Under the pieces are notes generated by a model, which saw nothing but the letters and a program-made list of their open reading frames with translations, made no database searches and was not told the DNA's origin. A stretch of DNA of 16,445 nucleotides from F1-120-MAGs238 sp964484185. GTDB lineage: Bacteria > Planctomycetota > Phycisphaerae > Phycisphaerales > UBA1924. Location: contig CAZAEQ010000066.1 in the NCBI GenBank assembly GCA_964484185.1, forward strand, positions 1 to 16,445. The letters run 5' to 3'. Of the stretch, positions 1 to 8,747 are shown one piece after another. The first letter of the stretch is position 1. Every line of letters starts with the position of its first letter. The translations under genes were made by a program, and so were the position numbers.

Positions 1-2235
1 GTGGAAATCGGCCATCGGGGCCGGAGCTGTATAGGTCTCGAAAAAATCAAGATAGTGGAAGAAATCGACTTGGCCGTCGCCAGAAACGTCGGCTCGGCAG
101 GGGAAACACACGCCGGTCATTTTCAACCGATAGGCAAACCCACCACCGCTTTCCAGCCAATAAAAGAGTTTGTAGTCGCCAGCTGCATCGGGCCCATTTG
201 GTGGAGTCACAGCCGTTCGTGGCTCGTTCCACCAGATTGGATGAAAGTTGCGGTTCTGGGGCTGAGGGTAGACACCCGTCACTGCAATGTAATAGAGACC
301 AGGCGAACCAACAAACTGATTTCCCATGAGCGAAGTACTGTTTGTCGCGGGGTCGTTATCATTATTTTGGACGCCAACGCCATCTTTATCAAAGAGGAAC
401 AACTGTGTGTTCGAGCGGAAAGTAATTGGATGGGTTGTTGTGGCGGAGAAATTCTGGACATCACAAATTCGAATGGCAAACATGTCGATGTGATCATTTG
501 GATTTGCTCCAATGAATAGCTGTCCTCCGATGTCCGCAAGTGGACCCTGACCGATTGGAACATTCGCTGTATCTGGAAAATTGCCAGCATCGTGCTGCGA
601 GTTGTTGATCTCTATCCAATGCGCAGGGGCGACCACTTTGACATTTATCGTGCTATTTGTGGAGCGTTGAAACTCGTCAGAGACCGTGAATACGCACGGA
701 TAGGTGTTGTCGAGGAGGGAGAGCGGAAGTGCAATCGGACACGTAAAAGTAAGGTCGCCCGCGACCGCGTCTCCATGCGTGCCATCGTCGAAGAATACCT
801 CAGAAGCGGAGCCGCCAATGCTGGACAGGTTCGCTGTCACCGCGAGGGATGTAGAACTTGGCAGAGTACCTGGTGAGGCAATTACGCGAAGCAGCGCATT
901 GGTACCAACCCAGTTGTAATCCTCAACTTGGCTTCCAATGCCCGAAGGCAAGAGTGGGATAGCGTTGCTTATGCGAAGAACTCCGATTGCTCCATAGAGA
1001 ATCGGAGCTGATCGGTTGGCAATTCGAATTGTGTATGGCGTGCCGGCAACCAAGGTATCAAGCTGAATGGATGTACCAATAGGGTTGCTGCCGCAACCCT
1101 GCATCGTGCAGCCGACTGCCGCACCATTGCAAGTTTCGAGGACTGAGATCCACGAATCATTGGAAGAGCCACAGGTATCGAAGACATATGCGCCACTGGC
1201 CGGAGGAGTGAACCGAAACCAGATGTCCTTGCCAGTTGAGATGATACCAAAGCAGGGCACTGTGGCATCGGTGGTTGCGTAGGTGCTATCAAAGGCAAAG
1301 GTCCCAAGTCCGACATTTGTCGCATGAGCGCAGTCATCGTTGGAGGGCACTACGCGAATAATGCCTGGGGCAGTTGAACTGCGACCTTGCGCATCGGCAA
1401 TTTGATAGTTAAGCGTGTAGTTCCCTGGAGCTGTTGCGGCGCTGACGGGGATGTACGCGGAGAAGATCAGGTCATTTGCAACAGAATCAATCGGTACACC
1501 ATCGTCCAGCAGGTTGATGATGCCTCCGCCGACTGATGATGCGTCTACAGACACCGTGATCCCAGTGCTGGTCGGGCTTGTGGCAGGCCGCACGGTGACT
1601 CGCGCCACTGGCGTTTGACCTGGACGAACGTTGGGCGAGCTTATTTCCACAGTTCCAAGTGGGTTGGCAAGCGGCGGATTCACAAAAATGGAGTAGTGCA
1701 GTTTGGTAGTTCGTTCTGTACCAGCATATGAACTCGTAACATTCCATGCAGTCGGGAAAAATGTCGTGCTCCAGCGACCAACAGCAATCCAATGATCACC
1801 CAGGCTGAGTCCGCCATCGCGGCCATTAAACGCCTGGCTGCTACCGGCGCTACCAGAGATCGGGAAAGGAGCAATTCCAGTGACGCCTTCCCTCAAAGGA
1901 GTAGTCAGTCCGAAAGATAATGCTGACGCCGACCCTGGCCCATCGTTATCATCATCACGAATCCACGCCCCAGTGGCTGTGTAAATACCCAGCTCCGTAT
2001 CCGTCATGCTCCCGGGACCATTGGTCCAGAGATCAACATAGCCTTCGGTGCTGGTGACCCCTGGCAATCTGGCTTTATACCAACTGATTGCGTTCGCAGC
2101 ACTCAAGGTGACTGACACACTGCCAGTCTGAGATCCGCCACTCAAATCGCCAAGATCAGTAAATATGGTTGGCTGTGCAATCGCAACAACGTTCGGAATC
2201 GCCAGCAGACACAACAAACCAAGGTGATTGAGCAT
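1..2235 (-). CDS. Secreted multi-domain protein with dockerin-like tail (C-terminus outside window)
   Basis: The minus frame is open over all 745 codons down to base 1, so the true end lies to the left. The ATG at 2235 follows GGAAGGA with 8 bases of spacing. Residues 1-20 form a signal peptide (hydrophobic run, then AIA-QP). Two related Ig-like modules follow at about 195-295 and 438-535, sharing an 'S-T-(G/S)-(I/L)-x-V-(T/S)-V/A ... SS(V/I)GG ... DDG' pattern. Between them, from residue 299, sits a beta-sandwich that opens with NDDC and contains DIWFRFTPP and several cysteines. A further bacterial pre-peptidase-like sandwich lies at about 550-690 (HIDMFAIRI, QLFLFDKDG). The visible end, residues 713-733, is an EF-hand/dockerin-like repeat (DVSGDGQVDFFHYLDFF). 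It is probably an exported surface or extracellular protein; its substrate or partner is unknown. It lies 111 bases downstream of the MFS gene on the same strand, and no terminator was seen between them. Confidence 0.85.
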   Translation of the reverse strand, partial: MLNHLGLLCLLAIPNVVAIAQPTIFTDLGDLSGGSQTGSVSVTLSAANAISWYKARLPGVTSTEGYVDLWTNGPGSMTDTELGIYTATGAWIRDDDNDGPGSASALSFGLTTPLREGVTGIAPFPISGSAGSSQAFNGRDGGLSLGDHWIAVGRWSTTFFPTAWNVTSSYAGTERTTKLHYSIFVNPPLANPLGTVEISSPNVRPGQTPVARVTVRPATSPTSTGITVSVDASSVGGGIINLLDDGVPIDSVANDLIFSAYIPVSAATAPGNYTLNYQIADAQGRSSTAPGIIRVVPSNDDCAHATNVGLGTFAFDSTYATTDATVPCFGIISTGKDIWFRFTPPASGAYVFDTCGSSNDSWISVLETCNGAAVGCTMQGCGSNPIGTSIQLDTLVAGTPYTIRIANRSAPILYGAIGVLRISNAIPLLPSGIGSQVEDYNWVGTNALLRVIASPGTLPSSTSLAVTANLSSIGGSASEVFFDDGTHGDAVAGDLTFTCPIALPLSLLDNTYPCVFTVSDEFQRSTNSTINVKVVAPAHWIEINNSQHDAGNFPDTANVPIGQGPLADIGGQLFIGANPNDHIDMFAIRICDVQNFSATTTHPITFRSNTQLFLFDKDGVGVQNNDNDPATNSTSLMGNQFVGSPGLYYIAVTGVYPQPQNRNFHPIWWNEPRTAVTPPNGPDAAGDYKLFYWLESGGGFAYRLKMTGVCFPCRADVSGDGQVDFFHYLDFFETYTAPAPMADFH

Positions 2236-2346
2236 GACGGTGTTCCTTCCAAAATACTGGCATTTGTGGACCGTTAGGACGAGCGAAGGCGACATTGTAT
2301 CAGTAACCGCCGGATCGTCGCTTGCGATCAATCCGACGAAGTTGGT

Positions 2347-3888
2347 TCAGGACACATGCGGCGGCCGGTGAGCATGGCCGAAAATCCCTCTCCAGAACCC
2401 TGGGCTTCGTGCATACCCGTCATCGCCGGGCTTCAGACCATCGACCTCGGGTGTACGCCAGATCAACATGACGACGCCAGCACACATCAGGACAAATGCG
2501 ACAAAGCCGATGCCGATTTGAGCATCGAGTCCTTCGTACCACCAGTCAGGCAGATGCTTATGAATCGCCGCTCCCGAGCTCTCTCCGACTGCGCTGGCAA
2601 GGACAGCGCCAAGTGGCATGAGCCCAAAAGCTAGGGTGTTGCAGACGCTGAGAACTCTGCCGCGCATTGAGTCGGAAACGAGCACCTGGAGGGCGGACAT
2701 TGCGGAATTGAACGCCCACATCCAGAAAAAGCCCACGAAGAACATGAAGACGCCAGCAAGCCAGACATTGGTTGTGATGGCGAAAATAAAGATCCAGAGT
2801 CCACCCAGGAAGACTGAGAAGGGAATGAGGTGGTGTCTCGGGTACCACTTTGGAACAAACTTGAGTGAGAGCCCACCTACCGCAGCGCCAGCGCCCATGA
2901 GTCCGGTCACGATTCCATACACACCTTCTTCGAGGTGATAGACCTGCGAAACAAATAGAGGCAGGAATCGAAGTACTGGGGTGGCCAGCAGCGAGAATAC
3001 GACCGTTGCCAGCAGCGCCGCTCGCATTCCCTTGTGGTGCCATACAAGGGAAATTGCTTCCAGGGTGTCCTTCTTTGCATCCTGAAAATCCCAGGGCGAA
3101 CCTTCACGCGGCGGGGCGGGGGCATCTGGAGTTGTCAAAAGTGCGAAGAAGACGATGATGAACCCGACTGCGTTCAGCGCAAAGAGCCAGCTTGCACCAA
3201 ACGCGCCCATGATGAGCGCGCCGATCGCGGGGCCGATTGCGCGGGCGACGTTGAAAGAAATCCCCTGCAAGGTGATCGCGGCGATTAATTCACTGCGGGG
3301 CACCAATCGCGGCGTGAGTACCTGACCAGCCGGCGCGTGAAATGCCGATGTCACCCCTTGCAAAAAGCCAAGCGCCAGAAGCCACCAGAGAAATGCATGT
3401 TTTCCAAGCAGCGGATTCTTTGCATTTGCCAATGCAACCACGATTGAAAAGGCAATTGCAATGATCATCATCGCAGACTGCGTGGTCAATAGAAGGGTCT
3501 TGCGATTGACGCGATCTGCCACCACGCCGCCAAGCATTCCAAGCACCAGCATCGGCGTCAGCTGAGCGATACCGATTGCGGTCAGCCAGACCGTCGACTC
3601 AGTGAGTTTGGCGACGATCCACTGCATTCCGATGAACTCAAACCAGTTGCCCATGTAGGCAAAAAACGAAGCGTACCAGACTGTTCGAAAATGCTTGTGA
3701 CGCAGTACATCGAGACGCCCCGCGCCGTCGTGCGCTGGTGCATTTGGAATCTCGCCCTCATTTGGAGCATCAGCCGTCGCCACAATAGGGGCAGGGGCCA
3801 TTACCGTTGGCGCTTCACGCCCTGCAGCAGAATTGCTCGACTCAACACATTCGCTGCTTACTTTCTCACTCGTCTCTTCAATCGCCAC
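2347..3888 (-). CDS. MFS exporter, MFS_3 (EntS-like) type
   Basis: This inner-membrane major facilitator probably exports a small molecule by proton antiport; the substrate cannot be read from the sequence. With a GTG start at 3888 the protein has 513 residues. Visible features are about 12 hydrophobic segments from residue 70 to 477, the loop 2-3 motif GGVVADRVNRK (120-130), RAIGPAIGALI (216-226) and SMRGRVLSV (407-415), all typical of the MFS_3 family. The frame stays open upstream to a TTG at 3984. That extension is rich in Arg and Cys, unlike a transporter N-terminus, while the GTG at 3888 has GGAG 8 bases upstream, so I prefer the GTG. The first ~65 residues are hydrophilic, rich in Ala, Pro, Ser and Glu, and precede TM1; this is longer than usual for the family. 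It may be co-transcribed with the secreted protein that follows. Confidence 0.85.
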   Translation of the reverse strand: MAIEETSEKVSSECVESSNSAAGREAPTVMAPAPIVATADAPNEGEIPNAPAHDGAGRLDVLRHKHFRTVWYASFFAYMGNWFEFIGMQWIVAKLTESTVWLTAIGIAQLTPMLVLGMLGGVVADRVNRKTLLLTTQSAMMIIAIAFSIVVALANAKNPLLGKHAFLWWLLALGFLQGVTSAFHAPAGQVLTPRLVPRSELIAAITLQGISFNVARAIGPAIGALIMGAFGASWLFALNAVGFIIVFFALLTTPDAPAPPREGSPWDFQDAKKDTLEAISLVWHHKGMRAALLATVVFSLLATPVLRFLPLFVSQVYHLEEGVYGIVTGLMGAGAAVGGLSLKFVPKWYPRHHLIPFSVFLGGLWIFIFAITTNVWLAGVFMFFVGFFWMWAFNSAMSALQVLVSDSMRGRVLSVCNTLAFGLMPLGAVLASAVGESSGAAIHKHLPDWWYEGLDAQIGIGFVAFVLMCAGVVMLIWRTPEVDGLKPGDDGYARSPGFWRGIFGHAHRPPHVS

Positions 3889-4316
3889 CCTTCGGACTCC
3901 ATTCCGACGGATCACCGCTGTGCCCGCTCGGGGGCAAGTGTAGCGGGTTCTGGCGGCCCGCGCTCCCCGGCAAAAACAGGGCAATTCCCAGAATTTGGAG
4001 CAACGTAGTCCCTCTTGTCTAAGTTCTTAGATCGAGGAAAGTTCCCCATTAAGTGAGATTCGCGACAAGGCCATCCTCAAAGTGTTCGCCCGTCGCGGTG
4101 TTCGTGGCGGGCTCCTTTGGCGGAGCCAGTTTGTCAGGGAGCACATCAATGGCAACGACTCTCTTGATCAGGATCGACTCCCGATCCAAGCCTGATGTAT
4201 TCGACGATTCACTGGTCCGCTATGTTGATCGAACCCAGATGGGCGTGCATTTCGCTGAGGACATCGCCTGAGATGGCTCGCCACGGCGCCAGACACGGCC
4301 TAAAGGAGAGTGCGTA
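3889..4316. other. Gene-free control region between divergent genes
   Basis: This region separates the minus-strand MFS gene from the plus-strand secreted-protein genes and should hold both promoters; I could not fix either with confidence. Visible structures are a dyad TCTAAG-TT-CTTAGA at 4018-4031, a hairpin GGCTCC/GGAGCC at 4110-4127 followed by a short T-rich stretch, and a hairpin GGATCG/CGATCC at 4170-4186 nested beside an outer ATCAGG/CCTGAT pair. The dyad could be an operator. An open frame at 4053-4271 (GTG start) has no recognisable family and no good ribosome binding site, so I do not call it a gene. Confidence 0.5.
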
Positions 4317-6311
4317 ATGAGGATCGCAAGAAAGACCGAAAGAATCGTCACTGGAGCGTGCATGGCGTGCGTCGCCTGCGTGGCGACTGGCCAATCGAGA
4401 ACCTACACATCGGATGCGGACTTCGATGTTGGAACGATTGTGAATCTGAACCACAACCCCCCGTTCAACGATCAACTCCAGCTTAATCCCACGGCCGAAC
4501 CGTTCCCGTTCATCAACGTCGCGTGTTCTGCGCGAGGCACAATCGTTCGGCTGGAGACAAACACAGGTCAGGTGCTCGGGGAGTACCTGTCGAGCCCAGA
4601 TGGCACCGCCTGAAATCCATCCCGCACGACCGTCGACCTCTATGGAAATGTCTGGTGTGGGAACCGCGACGAGAACGGCGCCGATGGAAACACCGGTTCG
4701 GCAATCAAGATTGGGATCGTCATTGGCGGCACGCGCGGGAACAAACTCCCATCGGGTGAATTCGTCGCCGATCCAAACGGCGAATACCTCCAGCCACCGT
4801 TCGCGTACAGCACGTGTGTTGACCGCGACGGTGACGGTCTGATCCGTACATCTCGGGGTCTTGGGAGCATTCTTTCCTGGAGCAACCCGGGCGGTATTGA
4901 TACCAACGGCGGAGTCAGCAGCGCGGTCGATGAAGCAATCTCCGTTTACGCTCGGGCCCCAGGCGCTCCTGGCGTGCGGCATGTTTCTGTTGACGCCGAC
5001 AATAACGTCTGGATCGGCGGTTTCCGCGATTACGTGCCGCGTTCTTTCGTAAAAGTCAACGGGGACACGGGCGCGTTGATGACCAGTTTCAATGCCTCGA
5101 CGAGGTTCGGGTGTGGCGGCTACGGAGGATTTGTTGACCGCAACGGCATTCTGTGGTCTGCATCTCTCAATCAGAATGCTCTGCTTCGCTATAACCCGGC
5201 CACCGACGTCGGAGCTGCGATAGGGCTGGGACGTCAGACATATGGGCTTGGCAGCGACACCGATGGAAACGTCTGGAACAGCAACTGGGAAGCAAACAGC
5301 ATCACCAAGCTTGATTCTCTAGGCATCGTCTATCCCACATTCCCCCGCAGCCTCAGTGCCAGCGGCGGACGCGGCGTTGCCTGTACGCCGCTAGATAACA
5401 ACATCTGGGTTGCCTGCAGCCACAGCAACCTGGTCGACCGTTTTGCAAACGATGGCACACTTCGGAAGCAGATCGCAGTGGGCGCACATCCCACAGGCGT
5501 CGCAGTGGACCGGGCAGGAAAAATCTGGGTCACAAACCTGAACTCGAATGATGTCATGCGCATCGACCCGGCGGCAGGCATCGATGGATTGGGAGCGGTA
5601 GACCTGGTCGTACCTCTGGGCGCAGGGGCGGGACCTTACAACTACTCTGATATGACCGGTGCCATCGCGGTCGGCATCACCAGTCAGCAAGGAACCTGGG
5701 ATGCGGTCTTCGACGGCGCTTCGAACGGCCTGGACTGGGGAAAAGCAGCATGGAATGGCGCGACGCCGCAAGGCACCTCGATCAGAGTTTCAGTTCGCGC
5801 GGCTGACACTCTTGCCGGGCTTGCTGGAGTCGCATTCCGCCCAATCTCCAATGGCGTTCCATTCAATGGAACCGGAGTATTGGGTCGCTACATCGAGTTC
5901 CGCTGCACACTTGCCCGAGAAGCTGGTGTAACAGAGACGCCGGTCCTCTACGACCTCTCCATACAAGCCCCGCTTGACGCGCAACTGGACATCTCCCCGC
6001 GTCTTTCACCAAACAAGGTTGTCCTCCGCAAGCCCTACACCGTTTACGCGGTCCTCTTTGGAAATCAGAACGTTGATCCAGGCAACATCGACCCCACGAC
6101 CGTCCGGTTTGGAAGATTGGGTACAGAAGCTTCGCCCGTGCGGCCTGGCACGCGCATCGACTTCAACCAAGATGGGTTCGACGACATCCTGTATGGCTTC
6201 CGCACCATCGACTGCGGCTTCCAGCAGGGCATCGGTACGGGATGGCTGCGTGTAACGCTGAGCAACGGCAGCCGCGTACAGGCCTCAGATAGCGTGTTTG
6301 TAATTCCATAA
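4317..6311 (+). pseudogene. Secreted beta-propeller (streptogramin-lyase-like) protein, interrupted by one in-frame TGA
   Basis: The ATG at 4317 follows AAGGAG with 8 bases of spacing. Residues 1-25 are a signal peptide ending near ATG-QS. Codon 99 (4611-4613) is TGA, yet the same frame stays open from 4614 to the TAA at 6311 and continues one protein without any shift. NVWxGN, a VDRDGDGLIRTSRGLG segment and several 'NNVW/NxIW' propeller-blade repeats follow. Residues ~553-664 resemble the 'DIxPxxxPNxxxL ... DPxTVxFG ... DxNxDGxDDxL' domain common in planctomycete secreted proteins. Without the TGA the length would be 664 residues; as it stands only a 98-residue fragment would be made. Restart at the in-frame GTG at 4974 has no clear ribosome binding site and no signal peptide. 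Possible explanations are a recent nonsense mutation, a sequencing error or readthrough. The gene precedes an exosortase-sorted protein by 39 bases, so an operon is likely. Confidence 0.8.
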
Positions 6312-6350
6312 GACAACCTCATGCAGAACTCACACGAAGGAGTGTTCACA

Positions 6351-7010
6351 ATGCTTATGACCCGAATCCTGGCTGGAAGTATCTTGACCGCTGTGTTCGC
6401 CGCAGCTCCGGCGACTGCATACGACCTCGTTAATGGCGGATTTGAAAGCGGCGACTTTACGGGGTGGATGTACAGTGGCAATCCAGCCTCATCGCCCATG
6501 ACATCGGTTTTGGCTCGTGATCCGCTCAATGCCGGACTTCAACCTCCCTTTGACGGAGTCTGGGATCCCGCTGGTGGGCAGTGGTTCGCCGCGCTCTGGA
6601 GTACCGACAGCGCTGGAGGAGGTGGTGCCCGTCTCTCGGTCACCTTCTCTGCGCTGGCTGGACAGAGCATCGAGTTCGACTACTTCTACGACTATGGGGA
6701 CTTCAATCCATTCTTCGACTGGGCACGTGGCGACTTGACGGGGCCAACGGCCTCGCTTGAGCTCTTCGCGCACAACACTTCACTCGCCAACGAACTTGCA
6801 AGTGATACGAACATCGACTGGCGCCACATCAGTGCGGTGCTGCCGGAAAACGGCAGCTACACGCTCACATTTGAGACCCTCGATGCTGATAGCACATTCG
6901 AGTCGATCCTCGGTGTAGACAATGTTGTCGTGGTTCCAGCACCCGCCAGCCTTCTCACGCTTGTTGCAGGAGCCGCACTGGCGCGCCATCGTCGACGCCG
7001 AAGCTCATAA
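6351..7010 (+). CDS. Exosortase-sorted (PEP-CTERM-like) secreted protein
   Basis: The protein has 219 residues. I chose the ATG at 6351 because GGAG lies 8 bases upstream; the in-frame ATG at 6321 has no such site and would add a hydrophilic stretch before the signal peptide. Residues 1-23 are a signal peptide (ILAGSILTAVFAAAPATA). The mature part opens with NGGFESGDFTGW, typical of jelly-roll, carbohydrate-binding-like domains in PEP-CTERM proteins, and residues 30-190 are beta-rich. The C-terminus has the tripartite sorting tail: VVPAPAS (194-200), a hydrophobic segment (LLTLVAGAALA) and a basic end (RHRRRRSS). The motif reads PAP where the classic form reads PEP, as in many planctomycetes. 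Processing by an exosortase/archaeosortase-type enzyme is inferred from the tail; no such enzyme is in this window. It probably shares a transcript with the interrupted propeller gene upstream. Confidence 0.88.
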   Translation: MLMTRILAGSILTAVFAAAPATAYDLVNGGFESGDFTGWMYSGNPASSPMTSVLARDPLNAGLQPPFDGVWDPAGGQWFAALWSTDSAGGGGARLSVTFSALAGQSIEFDYFYDYGDFNPFFDWARGDLTGPTASLELFAHNTSLANELASDTNIDWRHISAVLPENGSYTLTFETLDADSTFESILGVDNVVVVPAPASLLTLVAGAALARHRRRRSS

Positions 7011-7291
7011 GCCAGCTCGAGATATCGGCACTTTGCGATGCAACGCTATGTCGGAGCGCCGCAATGATGGCCGACGAACAGAATGACCAACTGGTGGCCA
7101 TGTCGATGGAGCCTTCTCCAGCGGCATGGCCGCCTCGTTGCATATCCGTCCGCGCGCACACCCAGGAAGCCCCGCATCGCAGACAGGTGTTGAACCAGTC
7201 CGATGTCTAAAGAGGGTGGAGCGTGCGCCACAGCGAGGGGACTTGCACGCCAGTCACGCACCCTGACTTTATTGGAAACCTCCGGGGCAGG

Positions 7292-8068
7292 TCAGTTGTC
7301 CATTGCATTGGCAAATTTACACGACTTCACACCCAGGAACACCAGCCACTCAAACCAGAGCATTCCCAGGCCAAATCCAATCAGCGGCGGCATGACCGGG
7401 AGCAGGAACCTGAAAGCTCGGACGATTTCATCCCAGAACGTCACGAGGTTGCGGGTGCTGCCAAACTGAGGGAGCATCCACGAAAGCGACAGGCCGATGA
7501 GCGTGAGCAGCGCGGCAGCAATCCAGATGAAGGAAGCATGCGCGCAGATCTGGAGGGCCGCTGCTGGCAAGAGTCGCCATTGGCGTCTGGCGGCGAAGAA
7601 GCGAATTCCGAGATACTCGATGATCGTCAAGACCGAGAGGAACACCATTGCAGCGGCCCAGAGGACTGCTGCAGAAACGGCGGTGGCGAGGAAGCCTTTG
7701 GCGGTCCAAACTTCCAACCCTCGAGAAGGATCAAACCAGAGTGTGCCAACCAACGGGTGGGCAAGAAATGCGGCGGCAATGCTGAGGTTGATCGCCAGGA
7801 GCGCCCGGCCACCACGCTGATTGATTTGCAATGTGTCAAAATATTTTTTTGGTGAGACAGCGCCAAACTGGGCGGTCTGGAGCCAGGACATGAGGCCTGG
7901 CCGTTTCTGCCAGGGCGTGCCGCAGCGGGCCTGGGGCATGGACAACGCCCTTTTGCGACCGCACTCCGGGCAGGTCCCGGCCTCTGGCAATGACAGAATT
8001 GAATAGCCGCAATTTTCGCAGAGAAGATCGGAGTTCTCAATTGTGAGAGCGGTAGTCATGGTGGACAT
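7292..8068 (-). CDS. Zinc-ribbon integral membrane protein of unknown function
   Basis: The protein has 258 residues. A short zinc ribbon at the N-terminus has C17-x2-C20 and C33-x2-C36 (CENC ... CPEC), with glycines after each pair. A loop to about residue 85 is followed by four hydrophobic segments, roughly 90-112, 124-150, 168-198 and 222-248, arranged like a Yip1-type or RDD-like membrane domain, though no family can be named with confidence. The protein is probably in the inner membrane with the ribbon in the cytoplasm. The start at 8068 gives MSTMTTAL; a second ATG three codons on (8059) is equally possible, and neither has a strong ribosome binding site. It is convergent with the PEP-CTERM-like gene and divergent from the Fur-family gene, sharing a 95-base promoter region with it. 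Zinc-ribbon plus membrane-domain proteins of this style are frequent in Phycisphaerae; their role is unknown. Confidence 0.85.
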   Translation of the reverse strand: MSTMTTALTIENSDLLCENCGYSILSLPEAGTCPECGRKRALSMPQARCGTPWQKRPGLMSWLQTAQFGAVSPKKYFDTLQINQRGGRALLAINLSIAAAFLAHPLVGTLWFDPSRGLEVWTAKGFLATAVSAAVLWAAAMVFLSVLTIIEYLGIRFFAARRQWRLLPAAALQICAHASFIWIAAALLTLIGLSLSWMLPQFGSTRNLVTFWDEIVRAFRFLLPVMPPLIGFGLGMLWFEWLVFLGVKSCKFANAMDN

Positions 8069-8163
8069 TCAGTATACTGTTCGAACGCCGCGGCGAACGG
8101 GTTCACAAATCTGTCTTATCGATTGCTGACCGGTCAACTATCTCCGGAATATGATCTTGAGAT

Positions 8164-8655
8164 ATGCCGTCTCGTCAAAACACTACGTCAAACTCTTCGA
8201 CACTCACCTGCGAACAGGTGCGGGAGATCTTCCATACCCGCGGCAAGCGCAGCACCAAGCCTCGTGAAGAGCTTTACGCCCTGCTTGCCCAGCGTCGCGG
8301 CGAGCACCTTTCTGCCGAAGACCTCTTTACCCTGATTCGGCAAACCTCGCCCGGAATCAGCCTTGCCACGGTGTATAACACGCTTGAAGCCCTGGTTGAT
8401 GTTCAACTCCTTCGCAGAATTGCAACCCCGGTCGACCGCGCACGGTTTGATACGGTGCTGGAACCACATGCGCACATCGTGACCGCCGATGGTCACGTCT
8501 TCGATGCGCCGCGTGATCTATCAGACTCGGTGTTCGACGAGCTTACAAAGTCAATTCTGCCCCAGATTGAGAAGAAAATGGGAATCAAGATCGACCGTGC
8601 GGCTCTGAAATTCCTGACATCTGCGACCGGCGCACAGGTAAAAGCGGCCCGTTAA
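8164..8655 (+). CDS. Fur-family transcriptional regulator, PerR-like, lacking the structural-zinc cysteines
   Basis: The protein has 163 residues, near the usual 140-160 for the family. The winged-helix DNA-binding part covers about residues 15-95, with the recognition helix in ISLATVYNTLEALVDVQLLRRI (65-86). The regulatory metal site typical of PerR can be traced: H48 (GEHLSAEDL), D97 (RFDTV), H102 and H104 (HAH), and D114 (VFD). An Asp at the 97 position is the PerR-like choice; Fur proteins usually have Glu there. Both structural CxxC pairs are missing: the first is replaced by VTADG (106-110) and none occurs near the C-terminus. The only cysteine is C16. I infer a metal-dependent repressor, perhaps peroxide-responsive. 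The ATG at 8164 has only a weak upstream site. The divergent zinc-ribbon gene or its own promoter could be targets. PilZ follows 92 bases downstream. Confidence 0.88.
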   Translation: MPSRQNTTSNSSTLTCEQVREIFHTRGKRSTKPREELYALLAQRRGEHLSAEDLFTLIRQTSPGISLATVYNTLEALVDVQLLRRIATPVDRARFDTVLEPHAHIVTADGHVFDAPRDLSDSVFDELTKSILPQIEKKMGIKIDRAALKFLTSATGAQVKAAR

Positions 8656-8747
8656 GTCTGCTTTTTCGGGCAGGTATCCCCTACTTTCACTTATCTCACC
8701 TCCAGAATTTGCCGATAACAGCGGCGGAAATCTCCTGGAGATACGCA

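Noticed and set aside
4053..4271. Small plus-strand open frame before the propeller gene
   Set aside because: It has a GTG start without a ribosome binding site, no recognisable motif, and hairpins running through it.
4611..4652. TGA at codon 99 read as selenocysteine or tryptophan
   Set aside because: The downstream bases form no convincing SECIS hairpin, the setting is not a redox protein, and TGA ends several other genes in the window normally.
7011..7291. Possible gene or terminator between the convergent genes
   Set aside because: Open frames here give basic, low-complexity translations on the minus strand; no strong hairpin with a T-run was seen. I see nothing to annotate.
7223..7855. 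Long plus-strand open frame opposite the zinc-ribbon membrane protein
   Set aside because: It is a shadow of the minus-strand gene: low hydrophobicity, Arg/Glu/Gln-rich composition, no family, while the minus strand shows a zinc ribbon and membrane helices.
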